Positions 33,601 through 45,100 of a stretch of 64,000 nt of DNA are shown here, piece by piece. Both the position numbers and the translations under genes were made by a program. The stretch is taken from the NCBI GenBank assembly GCA_947172415.1, contig OX359201.1, forward strand, positions 5,940,501 through 6,004,500, given 5' to 3'. The notes under the pieces are model-generated. The model did no database searches. It worked only from the letters and a program-made list of their open reading frames with translations, and was not told the DNA's origin. The DNA comes from Chondrosia reniformis (taxonomy: Eukaryota; Porifera; Demospongiae; Chondrillida; Chondrillidae). Each line of letters starts with the position of its first letter. Position 1 is the first letter of the stretch.

Positions 33601-36600
33601 TATACTACATTTCTAGTCCCACGTCTGAAATATGCAATCATAGAATACTGTACATGCATACGTGCATGACTATATAACCATAAATAACGTAAGTATTTCA
33701 AAAGCGTGAAGGCGTCAATTTCCTTGTAGAAAATCAAAAGTGAACCTACTTTGTTCTAAACAGTAGGAAAAATAAGTTCACCTTTGTTAGTATCTGACAA
33801 TACCATGACTAAAGGGAAGAAGATTAACAGTCTTTCCTTGCTCATCAAACAAACATAACATTCTTTGTTTTAACAAGTTCCTTCCATTTCGGTCAGAAAT
33901 GTAGAAAGGGGATCATGAAGAAACAAGTACATATCCTTACAAATATTTGTAGCATCAATAAATAAATAAACTTAACAACATTCATAACGTCCCATTTTGG
34001 CCTGACCAATCAGGTGCTTTAACTAGGTATTGCACAATAACTGTAAAACTATGTAACAGGTGATGCCACTAAGGGTTATTTGAAACTCTTTTACATGTGA
34101 CAGAAGAGTATGGCTTTATACATACCACATTCATAGAGAAGATACTTAAGAGATATATCAATATTACGTCATTCCTTAGAAACACAGAATGTATTTAAAA
34201 TAACCATGGTTAACCTCTTGTGTTATTCTATGAGTTCTGTGTCTGTTGTAGTCATAGCTACAAGTTTCAAAATGAGGTGGCTACATTATATGCACTCTCT
34301 ATTCAATGACCCAATTTATAACAATAACAAAATGGCAGAGCAGCAGCTGGAAGTGACATTATAGTACTTGACCTGTTTAGAAAAAAACTTAACAAGCCTT
34401 GATGCATACATAAGCACATGTATGTACGTGATAACCTTTACAACATAACGCGTTTCATTATCCTGTACAGCAAAGTCAGGCCTCTTTTTCATTCCAGTCA
34501 TTATTGACTTGGCCTCAATTCAAGCCAGGCCTCATTTTACAAATAGTCCAGCAGGTGGTAATATACGTAGAAACTATTTCCCATTGTCATCACCTCATGT
34601 ACTGTATACGTATACTCTGGGCTCAAATAAAGGCCAGGTCAGCTGGGCTATTTGTAAAATGAGGCCTGGCTTGAATTGAGGCCAAGTCAATAATGACTGG
34701 AATGAAAAAGAGGCCTGGACATCACATACATCTTAAACACAACCAAATGTCAACTATCAAGTAGCTTTTAAACTTCAAATGTCTAGATGGTAGCTTCTTA
34801 AGTGGCCTCAACTCTAACTACAGATAGTATAAAATGTCTGACTATACAAGTAGAGACAAGATTCAAAGTTATACAGACGGGGATACCTTCAAAGTCATAG
34901 AGAACTCTTCTTGTCTCTAAGCTTCTTCCTTCAATTTCGTTGTCATCAACTTCCTCTTCATCCTCATCATCGTCGTCCTCAAACTCGTCAGTTGGTTTTG
35001 GTGGCGAGGTGTCCTTGGGTTTCGGTTGAGGAGTGAGCTTGGACTTGGACACAATCTGCATGTTCAACAAGTTATGCAATTATTGTCACTTGTGTTGCTA
35101 AGCAACTGTAATCTCATATCAAAATGTACTGACATATCTTCAATGTCTTACATTAACTTGGTAGATATTTGAAGATTCAATTTGAGACAATTTTAGAATT
35201 TGTGATAGTTTTACGTGGGCTGTGTAATGCAAGGTTCACTTGAATGTTAATGAACATGTCTCAACCAGCGAGTTAGGCTAAGCATCAGTAATATTAGTAG
35301 TATTCTATGAAATACGCACGTGAATCACTTCAATACCTGCCTATGGATGAATTATCAATTCTAATAGTGTATAAAGGAGACTGTTGCCTGCATACCTTCT
35401 TTTGGGGGTTGGGGGAGGGTTGAGGCGATGGGGCTGGTTTGGTCAACTGGTCAAATGTCAAAATTTGAGGAGGCCTAGAGGAGACAAATTTTGGCATTTC
35501 TGGTTCTCCCTTACCGTCGACCTTGTGCAGGTAACACTACAAAAAAAGGTCATTGTATAGTACAAGAATGAGTGGATTGGTCAAAGTACTGCCAGCACTC
35601 ATTTAACTGTTCAAGGAATGGAATGCTGAAACTGATAATCTAATCAACCAAATCAACTGAAAGTTGCATTTGACAAGAAAAGGAACTTTCATGTAAACAA
35701 ATTCAAACAGTATGACAGAATCAACATGAAATTTACAACAAACATTCTTATATGGGGAATGGAATGTTGTTTATCATCTAACCAGGTTTCATAAATACTT
35801 TAATAACTTACTAGTACTTGATTATTTTAACATACCTATATACCCACCCTACTAACAATAGTATTCATTGTTGCTAGAAAGGAGGGTTATGCAAGAGTTT
35901 TAGTAATCTTGCTCCACCCTTCCCCCTTGGAGGAGTCATTCAATACAGTTAAACACCCATTGAGTAAGCTAGGGGGCTCTAATTGGAACATATAGAGCAA
36001 TTCTGTAATGCCATATTTGGAAGTTGTAAGCATGGCACCACCCACTTAGAAACAGCACCAGATAATTGGATAACTACCTAATAATTACAGACATATAGTA
36101 ATCTCTTTCAACTGATTATTTGTCGGTTTCTTCTCAAATTACGTAAGCAGCAGACAAAGAGTAACTCTACTCGTCAAACTGGCTGGTGCCCCATCCTCCC
36201 ACATACAGACCTTACAATTCTCCATTTAACTCCATTGTAGAAGCATTAGTAACTTAAATTGTGAAAATAGCTATGTACGTACATATGTATACATATGAGA
36301 GGCTAAGAGGAGACTCTGGTTCCGGTTAAGCAAACTTCAGTCCCATCCACTAGCTCATTGTGCTCCTCAGGAGACATGAGTGGGCGGGGTAAATCCAGAG
36401 TCAAATGACGACAATAGGTATGAATATGTGAAGTGCAAATCGGAACAAAGCAACTAGTTTGTGAACACACATTTCTGATGGCTGTCCTGTCCAATAGTGT
36501 AATGCTTCAAATCATACCACTTACCTTGAATTTGTACAATTCGGCATTCTGCTCGTCCATCTTGATGAGTGTGTTCTCCAAGGATCCTTGAACAGCCTTA

Positions 36601-39600
36601 ATATCACCTAGAGACGGGTTCTGAGTATACACTGATATCATCTTTTCCATGGCATTCCTATATAAGTGGGAGAGAGGAGACAGATGGAGAAAGTGAGAGA
36701 AGAAGAGAGGGAAAGAGGGAGAGAAAGCAGTTTGTCAGTTAGTATTTTTACAACTGTTACATTGTCTAAAATTAAGTAAAAATTAATCTTGCTCATAAAA
36801 CCACCAGTACCTACTTGTCAGAAGTAGTCTTGTGGACAGCTGCATCTAACTCGGAGACTTTAGACTTCAGCTTCTTCTTCTGTTGAGCAGGTGGAAGGTG
36901 ACTAAAGTCCTCCTTTGGCTCAGTCTGGAGAAGGAGGAGATAAAGCTCAGAGATTATCCTTCCTTCACTTGGAGACAAACTACCTTGAGTCCTTTTGGAC
37001 CCTGAAACAAATTTGCGTGTGCTGTCTTCTTTAGGGCCTGCCTTCCGTATTCTCTGAATTCCAAGTCACCTGGTGGACTGAATCCAGATTTCAGTGACTC
37101 TACCAACACTTGACAGTCCTACAGTTGAGAGGAGAGCAGCTGTAACTAAACATGCCTGATTCATCCTTGGGTTTGTAAGGCGGCCAAACAGCACTGGGAC
37201 TAGAGACATTTTCAGGTTTCTTTTAGGGGGAGGGGCAGGGGGAGGAGCATGGCTTGCTCCCTCCTAAAAATATTGTGTCCCCCACCCTTGAAGAAAGTCA
37301 AATTGAAAAATTTTAATAACAAATAAACATGTTAAACTGACAAATTTTAATAACAAATAAACATGTTAAACTGACAAATTTTAATAACAAATAAACATAT
37401 TAAACTGACCCCTGATGATTGACCCCTCAAACTTTTACTATATTTTGCCCTCCCCTAGTGATATTTTCTAAAAGAAACCTGACTTTAGTAGCACAAATGT
37501 GTTCTTGTTAGTCAAAGCCCAACTGAGACCATTAGGAAACATAAATACTGGATTCCGAGGACAAACACACTGAGTAAGTTATAAAGATGAACTTATAATG
37601 TTTAAACCACACACATGCTTCCATTATTCATTTTCTACAGAATCATTACAGGTTATTCTTCCAGCCACTTACTGCTTCAGGGTCAACCCTGTCAGCTCCT
37701 TTGCACATGTTATCAAGGCAGGTGGTCACTACGGGCATGACACGAGACTGGCAGTCAGAAAAGGCCTTGATCTCAGATGAAAACTGTTTCATTCGATTGA
37801 TATCCATATTCTGCAGCCTCTGTAACAAAATATAGGTACATGTACGTACATATGTATATTGCAGCTTTAAATACACACAGCATATTTGAATGTATATTGC
37901 AGCTTTAAATACACATAGCATATTCAAATGTATGTAGCAGCTGCAATAGGATACACAGCATATTCGAATGTATGTAGCAGCTGCAATAGGATACACAGCA
38001 TATTCGAATGTATGTAGCAGCTGCAATAGGATACACAGCATATTCGAATGTATGTAGCAGCTGCAATAGGATACACATACAGAGAAAATGGCTGGCATGT
38101 CCTTTTCATAATGGTCCCTTTGCACTTTGTTTGTGGCCTCCAAAGTTAAGAGATAATTATTTTTACTTTCCTCCATTGTTGCCTCCTTCTGACGAGTTGT
38201 GTTCTGAAACTAGACAGAGAGATTCAAAACACAGAAACTGGGTGGCAATTCCATGTACTAGATGGTTGCAAAAAGGATAACCATAGTGGCAAGATCTTGC
38301 ACAATCCCTCAGCAGAGAAGGAAGGTGTTTCAGTCAATAACAGCCTGAAGATTCATCTACTAATTTCAATTATCTAGAATTATACCAGTTCAATCTAAAT
38401 GTTGTTCAGATTAAATATACTTATTAAACTGTCTATTTTCAAAGATCATTATGAGTAACAGTCACTCACTGTTAACATGTACGTGCGTGGTTAAGCAACT
38501 GGAAAAGTGAGCACTAACTTTATCCATTTTTGCTCTGGTAATATTAGGATCATTTTCCGCCTTCTCCATCAAGTTCCTTGCTTGCTCAAACTCTTCACAA
38601 GCTTTATCATAATTCTTCTTGGCCTATAGAGAAAGTAATTCCATTCTGGTTCCCTTTGTATACCATTAAAGAGGTAATTAGAGGGCTTTACCCTTTCCAG
38701 ATCCTGAATTTGATTCTTCATTTTCTTCAGCTCATCAGCTCCGTCACTCATGATCTAACAAGAGAAAATTCACAGACATGTAACACTCCTCAGGAGAACA
38801 TTTAAGGAGATTGACCACACTCCCAAGGAGATCAACCACACCCCCAAGGAGATCAACCACACCCCCAAAGAGATCAACCATACCCCCAAGGAGATCAACC
38901 ACACCCCCAAAGAGATCAACCATACTCCCAAAGAGATCAACCATACCCCCAAGGAGATCAAACACACCCCCAAGGAGATCAAACACACCCCCAAGGATAT
39001 CAACCACACCCCCAAGAAGTTTGACCACACCCCCTAGCAGATTGATACAATACCCACCTTCTTTCTTTCATTCACAACTTCTCTTGAGAGCTGCTTTAGA
39101 GGTTCCAGAACATCCTTCTTCATGGACTCTGCAATGAGTTCTCTCTGTCCAGCAATGTCATTGGTTTCCCCAACAATGGACGCTAGCATTCTTATGCTTG
39201 AATACCTGCATACATAGGGGTGAGTGGGGAGAGAGGAGAGAGAAGAGAAGTGGAGAGAGGAGAGAGGAGGGAAGCGGGGAGAGAGAAGAGAGGAGAGAAG
39301 TGGGGAGAGAGGAGAGAGAAGAGAAGTGGAGAGAGGAGAGAGGAGAGAAGTGGGGAGAGAGGAGAGAAGTGGAGAGGAGAGAGAAGAGAGGAGAGAAGTG
39401 GAGAGGAGAGAGAAGAGAGGAGAGAAGTGGAGAGGAGAGAGAAGAGAGGAGAGAAGTGGAGAGGAGAGAGAAGAGAGGAGAGAAGTGGAGAGGAGAGAGA
39501 AGAGAGGAGAGAAGTGGAGAGGAGAGAGGAGAGGGGAGAGAAATAGTGTAGGAGAGCAAATGAGTGTCTAGCAGAGATAGATTGTAAGAGGCCATTAAAG

Positions 39601-41528
39601 GGAATTGCAACTTTAGGGATTGCTACCAATAGCTCACTTGGATTCGATTTCATCCTTCCTAACATACTTCTTTACTAGTTGCCTGAATACAGATAAACAT
39701 GCTTCATGAACGGTTGTGCAACTCTATATGATCACATGACTTCTTTTTGAAGTCACATGACTAATTTCCAACCTCAATTCTTTAGCATAGTTCAGTTCAA
39801 GTGCTATTCTATCCTTAATAAAGTTGCTGGTTCGATCTACAAAGTCAATTCCATGCTTGGCATGATTACAAACCTTATCATACTGGTCCTGGAGTGAAAA
39901 GACAAGGAAAGAAATGAGACACTTGATTAAGCTACATACTGCATGCTTGAAGAGCCTGTCGTGGTGGGTCATTGGAGGATAAAGGAGTTCCCAATAGCAC
40001 TAACCAACCAAATCCACAACCATGACATCCTACAATTTTTAAACTTTCACAAACATACTAATTTTGACTGAGCATCATTAATTTTGGATCATTGATTTGA
40101 TTTGTGAATCCTGTCTTGATTTAAAGGAAGACCTTTAATCAGCTCCAAGTTTACAAAAAGGAAATAAAACTTAAAGGGTATACACACATGATTTTTCCTC
40201 AGAAACTCATTACATACGTACATACCATGAGACAGCCATTTTTTTAAATTACATACTAAATAATTGGCAGTCCAGTATAGGAAGTGAGATAAGATAAAAG
40301 GATTTCACAAGTGGTAGCCACTGCCTCTTACATCATCAAATTGGATAGTTCTAACATAAAGGGTTGCCAGGGATACTCAGCCAATGGCATCACAACCAAA
40401 CAGAAGCAATTCAATAAGTGAATGCCCAACCATCTCTGACCTCTCATGCTGAAGGTCCTATGAACTAACAAGAATGTGCCATTACCACCCAAGAGGGTCA
40501 GCTGCTATTGTCAAGCAAGGGGACTTTCCCAAGGCTATTGATCAAGAGCATACAACAGTTCAAACTAAAAAGTACACATTTGGTCAAACTCCAGCTACAA
40601 GAATTTAAGCACCGAAATATTTAATTCATTAACCATAACAGTAGTTACAAGTCAATTCTTTATTTATGTACATAGACCTATATTCATATACCAATGTATG
40701 TACATATACATGTGAAAACATCATAAACAAATGGTATATATTTACACATAAATATTACCTACGTACTGTTTACATGTTTGTGTTTATTATGGAGTGGTCT
40801 AAACAACATCTCCAGTCAAGTAGAAGACTCCATTACTGCGCCATTTTCAATTTAGTCTATAACTAATCTTAACATACCAAAGCCCTCTTCCATTACTGTG
40901 ACCTTAATGTTTGGTTAACAGGGTGCAGGATTATTAGAGTTATTATGACAGTCTTTTAATTCAAAATTGTTACACAATAGTTTCAACAGTCCTTCACAGA
41001 GGTGAATACTCTTGAAATTAAAAGGTAATCGCCATAAAGGAGTAATACACTATGGTTTCTCAATATGCTTGGCTGATAGGTGTAACAGTATTGGGAAATT
41101 CTTCACTTATAGTTTAAAACAAGCTTATAGCAGTATACTGCAGAGCTCAAGGGGAAATGTATGATATACTTGAGAACAGGTGAATTACTTTGAAAGAATT
41201 GATCCGCTTGTCTCATTAATAATTCAACCATTGTTAAATAATTGGCTTAACACTCTCTCAATGTACTCCTTTATTAATAGAGCAAGATTGGAAATGGCTA
41301 CATTTTACACTCAATTAATTACATTCCTTCTGTACTAAAAGTCATTAAACTCATACCCAGCAGTATAAATTGAAAGCTGAAAACAATATTTGGCATTTTA
41401 TACCTACTTGTTCATCACAAAGTCAGACGTATCTACGAAAGCTTGCAGAAGGTCGCGTAAAGAATCTAACACTCCAATAGTGGACAAGGTGTGTTTAACC
41501 TTACCCATAACTCCGTTCCCCAGTTCAT
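30616..41528 (-). CDS. TRIP10: F-BAR/HR1/SH3 protein of the CIP4/TOCA/FNBP1 family
   Basis: Fourteen coding exons: 41528-41505, 39888-39773, 39682-39638, 39205-39058, 38754-38692, 38623-38519, 38209-38081, 37819-37673, 37118-36984, 36924-36815, 36657-36525, 35536-35396, 35055-34887, 30749-30616; all in phase (532 aa). The tiny first exon encodes MNWGTELW, almost the MDWGTELW start of vertebrate CIP4, and joins DQYDKVCNHAKHGIDF. The F-BAR domain (to about 260) bends membranes. The HR1 (about 312-385; KSKVSELDAAVHKT, YTQNPSLGDIKAV) is the Cdc42-binding coiled coil. An acidic linker (DEFEDDDDEDEEEVDDNE) precedes the C-terminal SH3 (about 480-532; RRVLYDFEG, NDGWLKVQ, GFIPESYTGV), which recruits N-WASP and dynamin. 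Role: Cdc42-dependent actin assembly in endocytosis. The single ancestral member cannot be assigned to TRIP10, FNBP1 or FNBP1L. Confidence 0.93.
30750..34886. other. 4.1-kb intron splitting the SH3 domain of the F-BAR gene
   Basis: By far the longest intron of this gene. It contains the foldback element at 34477-34717 and an exon-like open segment on the minus strand at about 33246-33402. Otherwise AT-rich without recognised features. Confidence 0.6.
34477..34717. mobile_element. Foldback element with 76-bp near-identical inverted arms
   Basis: Left arm 34477-34552 and right arm 34642-34717 are reverse complements with about one mismatch (aaatagtccagc against gctgggctattt). They are separated by 89 bp. 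The arms contain caggcctctttttcattcca and gacttggcctcaattcaagc. Likely a recent MITE or foldback insertion in the SH3-splitting intron; transcribed, it would give a 76-bp stem. Confidence 0.75.
37308..37406. repeat. 34-bp minisatellite, three units, in an F-BAR gene intron
   Basis: Unit includes aaattttaataacaaataaa and catgttaaactgac; the third copy has catatt. Confidence 0.85.
37853..38076. repeat. 40-bp minisatellite, about five units, in an F-BAR gene intron
   Basis: Units contain cagcatattcgaatgtatgt and agcagctgcaataggataca. It ends about 5 bp from the donor of exon 38081-38209. Confidence 0.9.
38800..39036. repeat. 21-bp minisatellite, about 11 units, in an F-BAR gene intron
   Basis: Unit aaggagatcaaccacacccc plus c, with variants aaagag and catacc. 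It ends about 20 bp from the donor side of exon 39058-39205. Both strands stay open because of the 21-bp period; this is not coding. Confidence 0.92.
39219..39545. repeat. Polypurine tract / (GA)-rich minisatellite beside a splice acceptor
   Basis: About 325 bp almost purely of G and A on the plus strand (units such as gagaggagagaagtggagag). On the transcribed sense (minus) strand it is a polypyrimidine tract that ends about 13 bp from exon 39058-39205 at its acceptor. It could form triplex (H-DNA). Confidence 0.95.
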
Positions 41529-42193
41529 TTTCTACTTCTTGCTCACAATAATCTTTATGCTTACGAATTGCAGATTTACTGGAAGGGGAGAGAGAAGGTA
41601 GCGGGTAACTTGAGACAAATTTCAAGCGCTAACGTGATCCACTTAACACACTTTGATAAGGAAAAAGGAGATAATCAAAATCTCTTCAACAAAGAGCATT
41701 TAAGGATTACCTTGTCTTCTCGCTTCTTTGAATGTGCACGCTACCACAACTTCAGTAAAAGCTACGTCTTTTTCCTCCCCAATTTCCTAGCCTAAACAGC
41801 CATATTGAACGACCGGTTCACGTGTCAGCTATTCGTGGAGCGTCACCAATTCGGCCCCGACCTCTTTAGGGGCCGCAAATTTATAAAATTGGAGGTGTTA
41901 AAATCATGAATTCAACTCTTCGTTGTTCTTACAAAGTAAGCTGTAAATCTGTACCTAAATCTTTGTATTTTTACTTAATGATTGTCATCACATTATTGAA
42001 ATGTTTTTATAACTTGAGATAGACATTGCATTCACTTTAATTATGCCCTCGTGTAGCAAGCAGCATCTGACTTTGCTATTACGGTGTCATTCGTTCATTT
42101 CTAACATGAAGGTTCTCTCTAATCCAGTTTATTAGTGGAACTTTATTACCAGCAAGACTTCCTTTAAAGTATTCCATTAGCGAAGTGGCAAGA
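41529..42193. promoter_or_regulatory. Bidirectional promoter, F-BAR gene and carnitine acyltransferase
   Basis: 665 bp between the two start codons. It includes 5' untranslated sequence and a probable non-coding 5' exon of the F-BAR gene (donor at about 41710), joined to its start exon through the acceptor cccttccag near 41580. A CACGTG lies at 41819-41824, followed by a ggccccgacctctttaggggcc region (41853-41874, partly self-complementary). Confidence 0.55.
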
Positions 42194-45100
42194 ATGTCTA
42201 CCAGTCTCTCTCCTGGCGGTTTCGTGTACACCACTCAAAAGGGGGACATGTTAAAATACCAACACACGCTCCCGAAACTGCCTGTTCCCCCATTAAACCA
42301 AACATTACAGCGATACCTAATCTCAGTAAAGCCTTTGATGAGCAATAAAGAGTTTCAGAAGACAAAGGACGCTGTAGAGGAATTTGGAAGGGAGAATGGT
42401 GTGGGACAAAAGTTACATGAAATGCTGTTGGAGAAGGCCAAACACTCTGATAACTGGGTTAGTTTAGCCATAGTGCACCAAACAGCCACTAGGTTAGTAT
42501 CCTATGGAACCCATAGGAATGAACAGAAGCGCGTTATTAGGGATAAAATGGTGTTAGTGTTCATACATACTTAAGTTAAGGCAGATTTTAATAAGGGCTG
42601 CATTTTTAAGTTGAAAGTGAGGTCTAAAATCAGATCTGTTTTATTACTGTGAAAGTGAATAAAACTCTAAGAGTCTGTCAAACTCCATTTCCTACTCATT
42701 CATACCTGATAATGTATCATACCTGATAATGTTGTACCTGATAATGTATCGTACCTGATAATGTATCGTACCTGATAATGTATCATACCTGATAATGTAT
42801 CATACCTGATAATGTATCGTACCTGATAATGTATCATACCTGATAATGTATCATACCTGATAATGTATCGTACCTGATAATGTATCTTACCATCAGTTAA
42901 GCATGTTTTCCTTTGTTTCTGCAGTTGAGTGAATGGTGGTTGAATGTAGCCTATCTCTCGTATCGGCTGCCTGTACTCATCCACTCTAATCCCGCTACTG
43001 CTTGTCCAAGGTTGGCCATCAGAGACAAGGAGGAATACTTGGAGTTAGTTTGACTAACTATGCAGGCATTCAGTAAATATAATATGCTGTAACAATAGAG
43101 ACTACTTGTAGCAATTATTATAGTACGTAGTTGGTGGTTTATTGAGCAACTGAATAATCTAACAAACCATTTCTTACATGCCTTGCAGTAAAGGCCTATA
43201 GGAAACTAAACCTATGAGAACTTTGGATGAGGATACAAGAGGTTTCTCCTTTTAATTTCTTTCTCCACTGGGTTAGACAGCTGTTTCTGGGAATTCCATC
43301 CTTCATCAGTGGTCTTGGGAATCTTTGTTTTCTTCTTGACTGCTGATTACTAAATGTGGTATCTGTAAAGATAATAATTGTGTGGATCACTGTTGAAAGT
43401 TTTGACATTTCAATAAATAAGATGCAGTCAATGTCTTTAATATTCAGTTTTACATCTCGATCTCTGATGAAATCCCATGCCAGTTTGTCATTTTATATTG
43501 TAACTTCTTTCTTATTGATTCTCAGAAAGGCAACTGTGGTGATGATCTCTCTGGCATTGTACAAGATTTTCATTAACACGTAAGTTGCAGGTTCTCTTCA
43601 TGTTGATCCACTGACTCTATTATTGGTGTCTCCTGCAGCCAGATTCTTCCTATAGACTACGCTCAAGGAGCCCCACTGTGTATGTCACAGTACCAGAAGT
43701 TCTACGGGTGTAGAATTCCAGGGGAGAAGGTGGACACGTTGCGGAAGATGCCATCAAACGAGTTACTCTACGCCATTGTGGCACACAACGGTCATGTAAG
43801 TGTTGCCCTGTAGGATGCATTTGGGCCCATCCCCACCAAACTGACATTCCCACAAAGTAAAGAGCTTGGATGAATTGTTTAACATCTTGAGTTTCTAAGA
43901 GCTTGCCTTCAACAGTAAACCTGGGAGTCCTTATTTGGTAATGCTCTTCTGTGTGTATTTATAATGTTAGACCATGTCACCTGCTGTCTAACAGCATTTT
44001 GATTGGTGAATTCTGTTGCTACTAGTAACCTAATGATTGTGTTGCAGTTTGTAAAGCTCCAAGTCCTCTATCCCTGCACTGATGGGACGCTTCAAATAGC
44101 TCCTTTTGACTACATCAAGAGTCAGCTGTCGGCCATCTTATCCCACCTCACAGTGCCCTCTCCCAGCCCTGTTGGACTCCTGACCGGGGCTCACAGAGAC
44201 AAGTGGTATCAGGCCAGGGAGAGACTGCTAAAGGGTTAGGGGTACTGTATGTACATATGTATGTTAAGGGTTATGTGACTACATACATGAAAAGTCTAAT
44301 ACACCATTTTCCTACATGTGAATGGTGAACTGGATGGAATATATACGTATGTACATAATATTATACCATTTGAAGCAAACAAACTTGAACGAATACATAC
44401 ATATATCTGCTGTGTTCTTTCAGATCCACTGAATGCTCAGTCGCTGCATGACATAGAGACGGCCATGTTTATGGTCTCCCTTGACATGCCACACCCACAA
44501 ATGGATTCATTGAAGCCTGATGACCCATACACTGATGCTCATGCAACCATATTGACCAATCGTGCTCTCCATGGTAACGGAAGCGACTTTAATACTAGTA
44601 ACAGATGGTTTGATATGGCCAGTCAGGTAGGTACCTCAAAGTATTCTTCTTATGTTTCCTTAGCTTCATGGCCATGATAACCATAACTGCAATACGGTGC
44701 TTTAGATGATTCACAATTTTCTTATACTAAATGACTTAGGGCAAACTTATAGAGCATTGGATGAGGATACAGTTAGGTTTGGATATGTATGTTTGCACAC
44801 TGATTGATGCAGGGACATATTCGGGATTTCCCCATTGCCTGGCTGAACATATGGTGTATTCATCCAAACCAGTCTAGTAGATGTCTACTGTATGTAAAAA
44901 TTAGGCTTAGGGATTAGTAGTAAAGAGATGGCATGTTATAATGTACGTATGTAAGTAAGTATGCAGCCTTTAATTATTGAACAGTATGTGTTTATTAGGT
45001 GCTTCTTCTCATGTTTCTGTAGTACTTCATTTCTCCAGACGGAGGTTTGGGCTCCAATCTGGAACACTCTGTATCTGATGGAAGCACTGCTATTAACAAT

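Noticed and set aside
38800-39036. CRISPR-like regular repeats here and at 17139, 45496 and 42704
   Set aside because: Units are directly adjacent with no unique spacers, and the genome is eukaryotic; they are minisatellites.
39158-39665. Multiple overlapping frames rich in Ser/Leu or Arg/Glu
   Set aside because: Translation of a polypurine tract; the exons of the F-BAR gene on either side splice across it.
41404-41625. 73-codon minus-strand frame proposed as the F-BAR gene N-terminus
   Set aside because: A shorter exon in another frame (41505-41528, MNWGTELW) ends at a consensus donor and matches the CIP4 start, so the long frame is a shadow.
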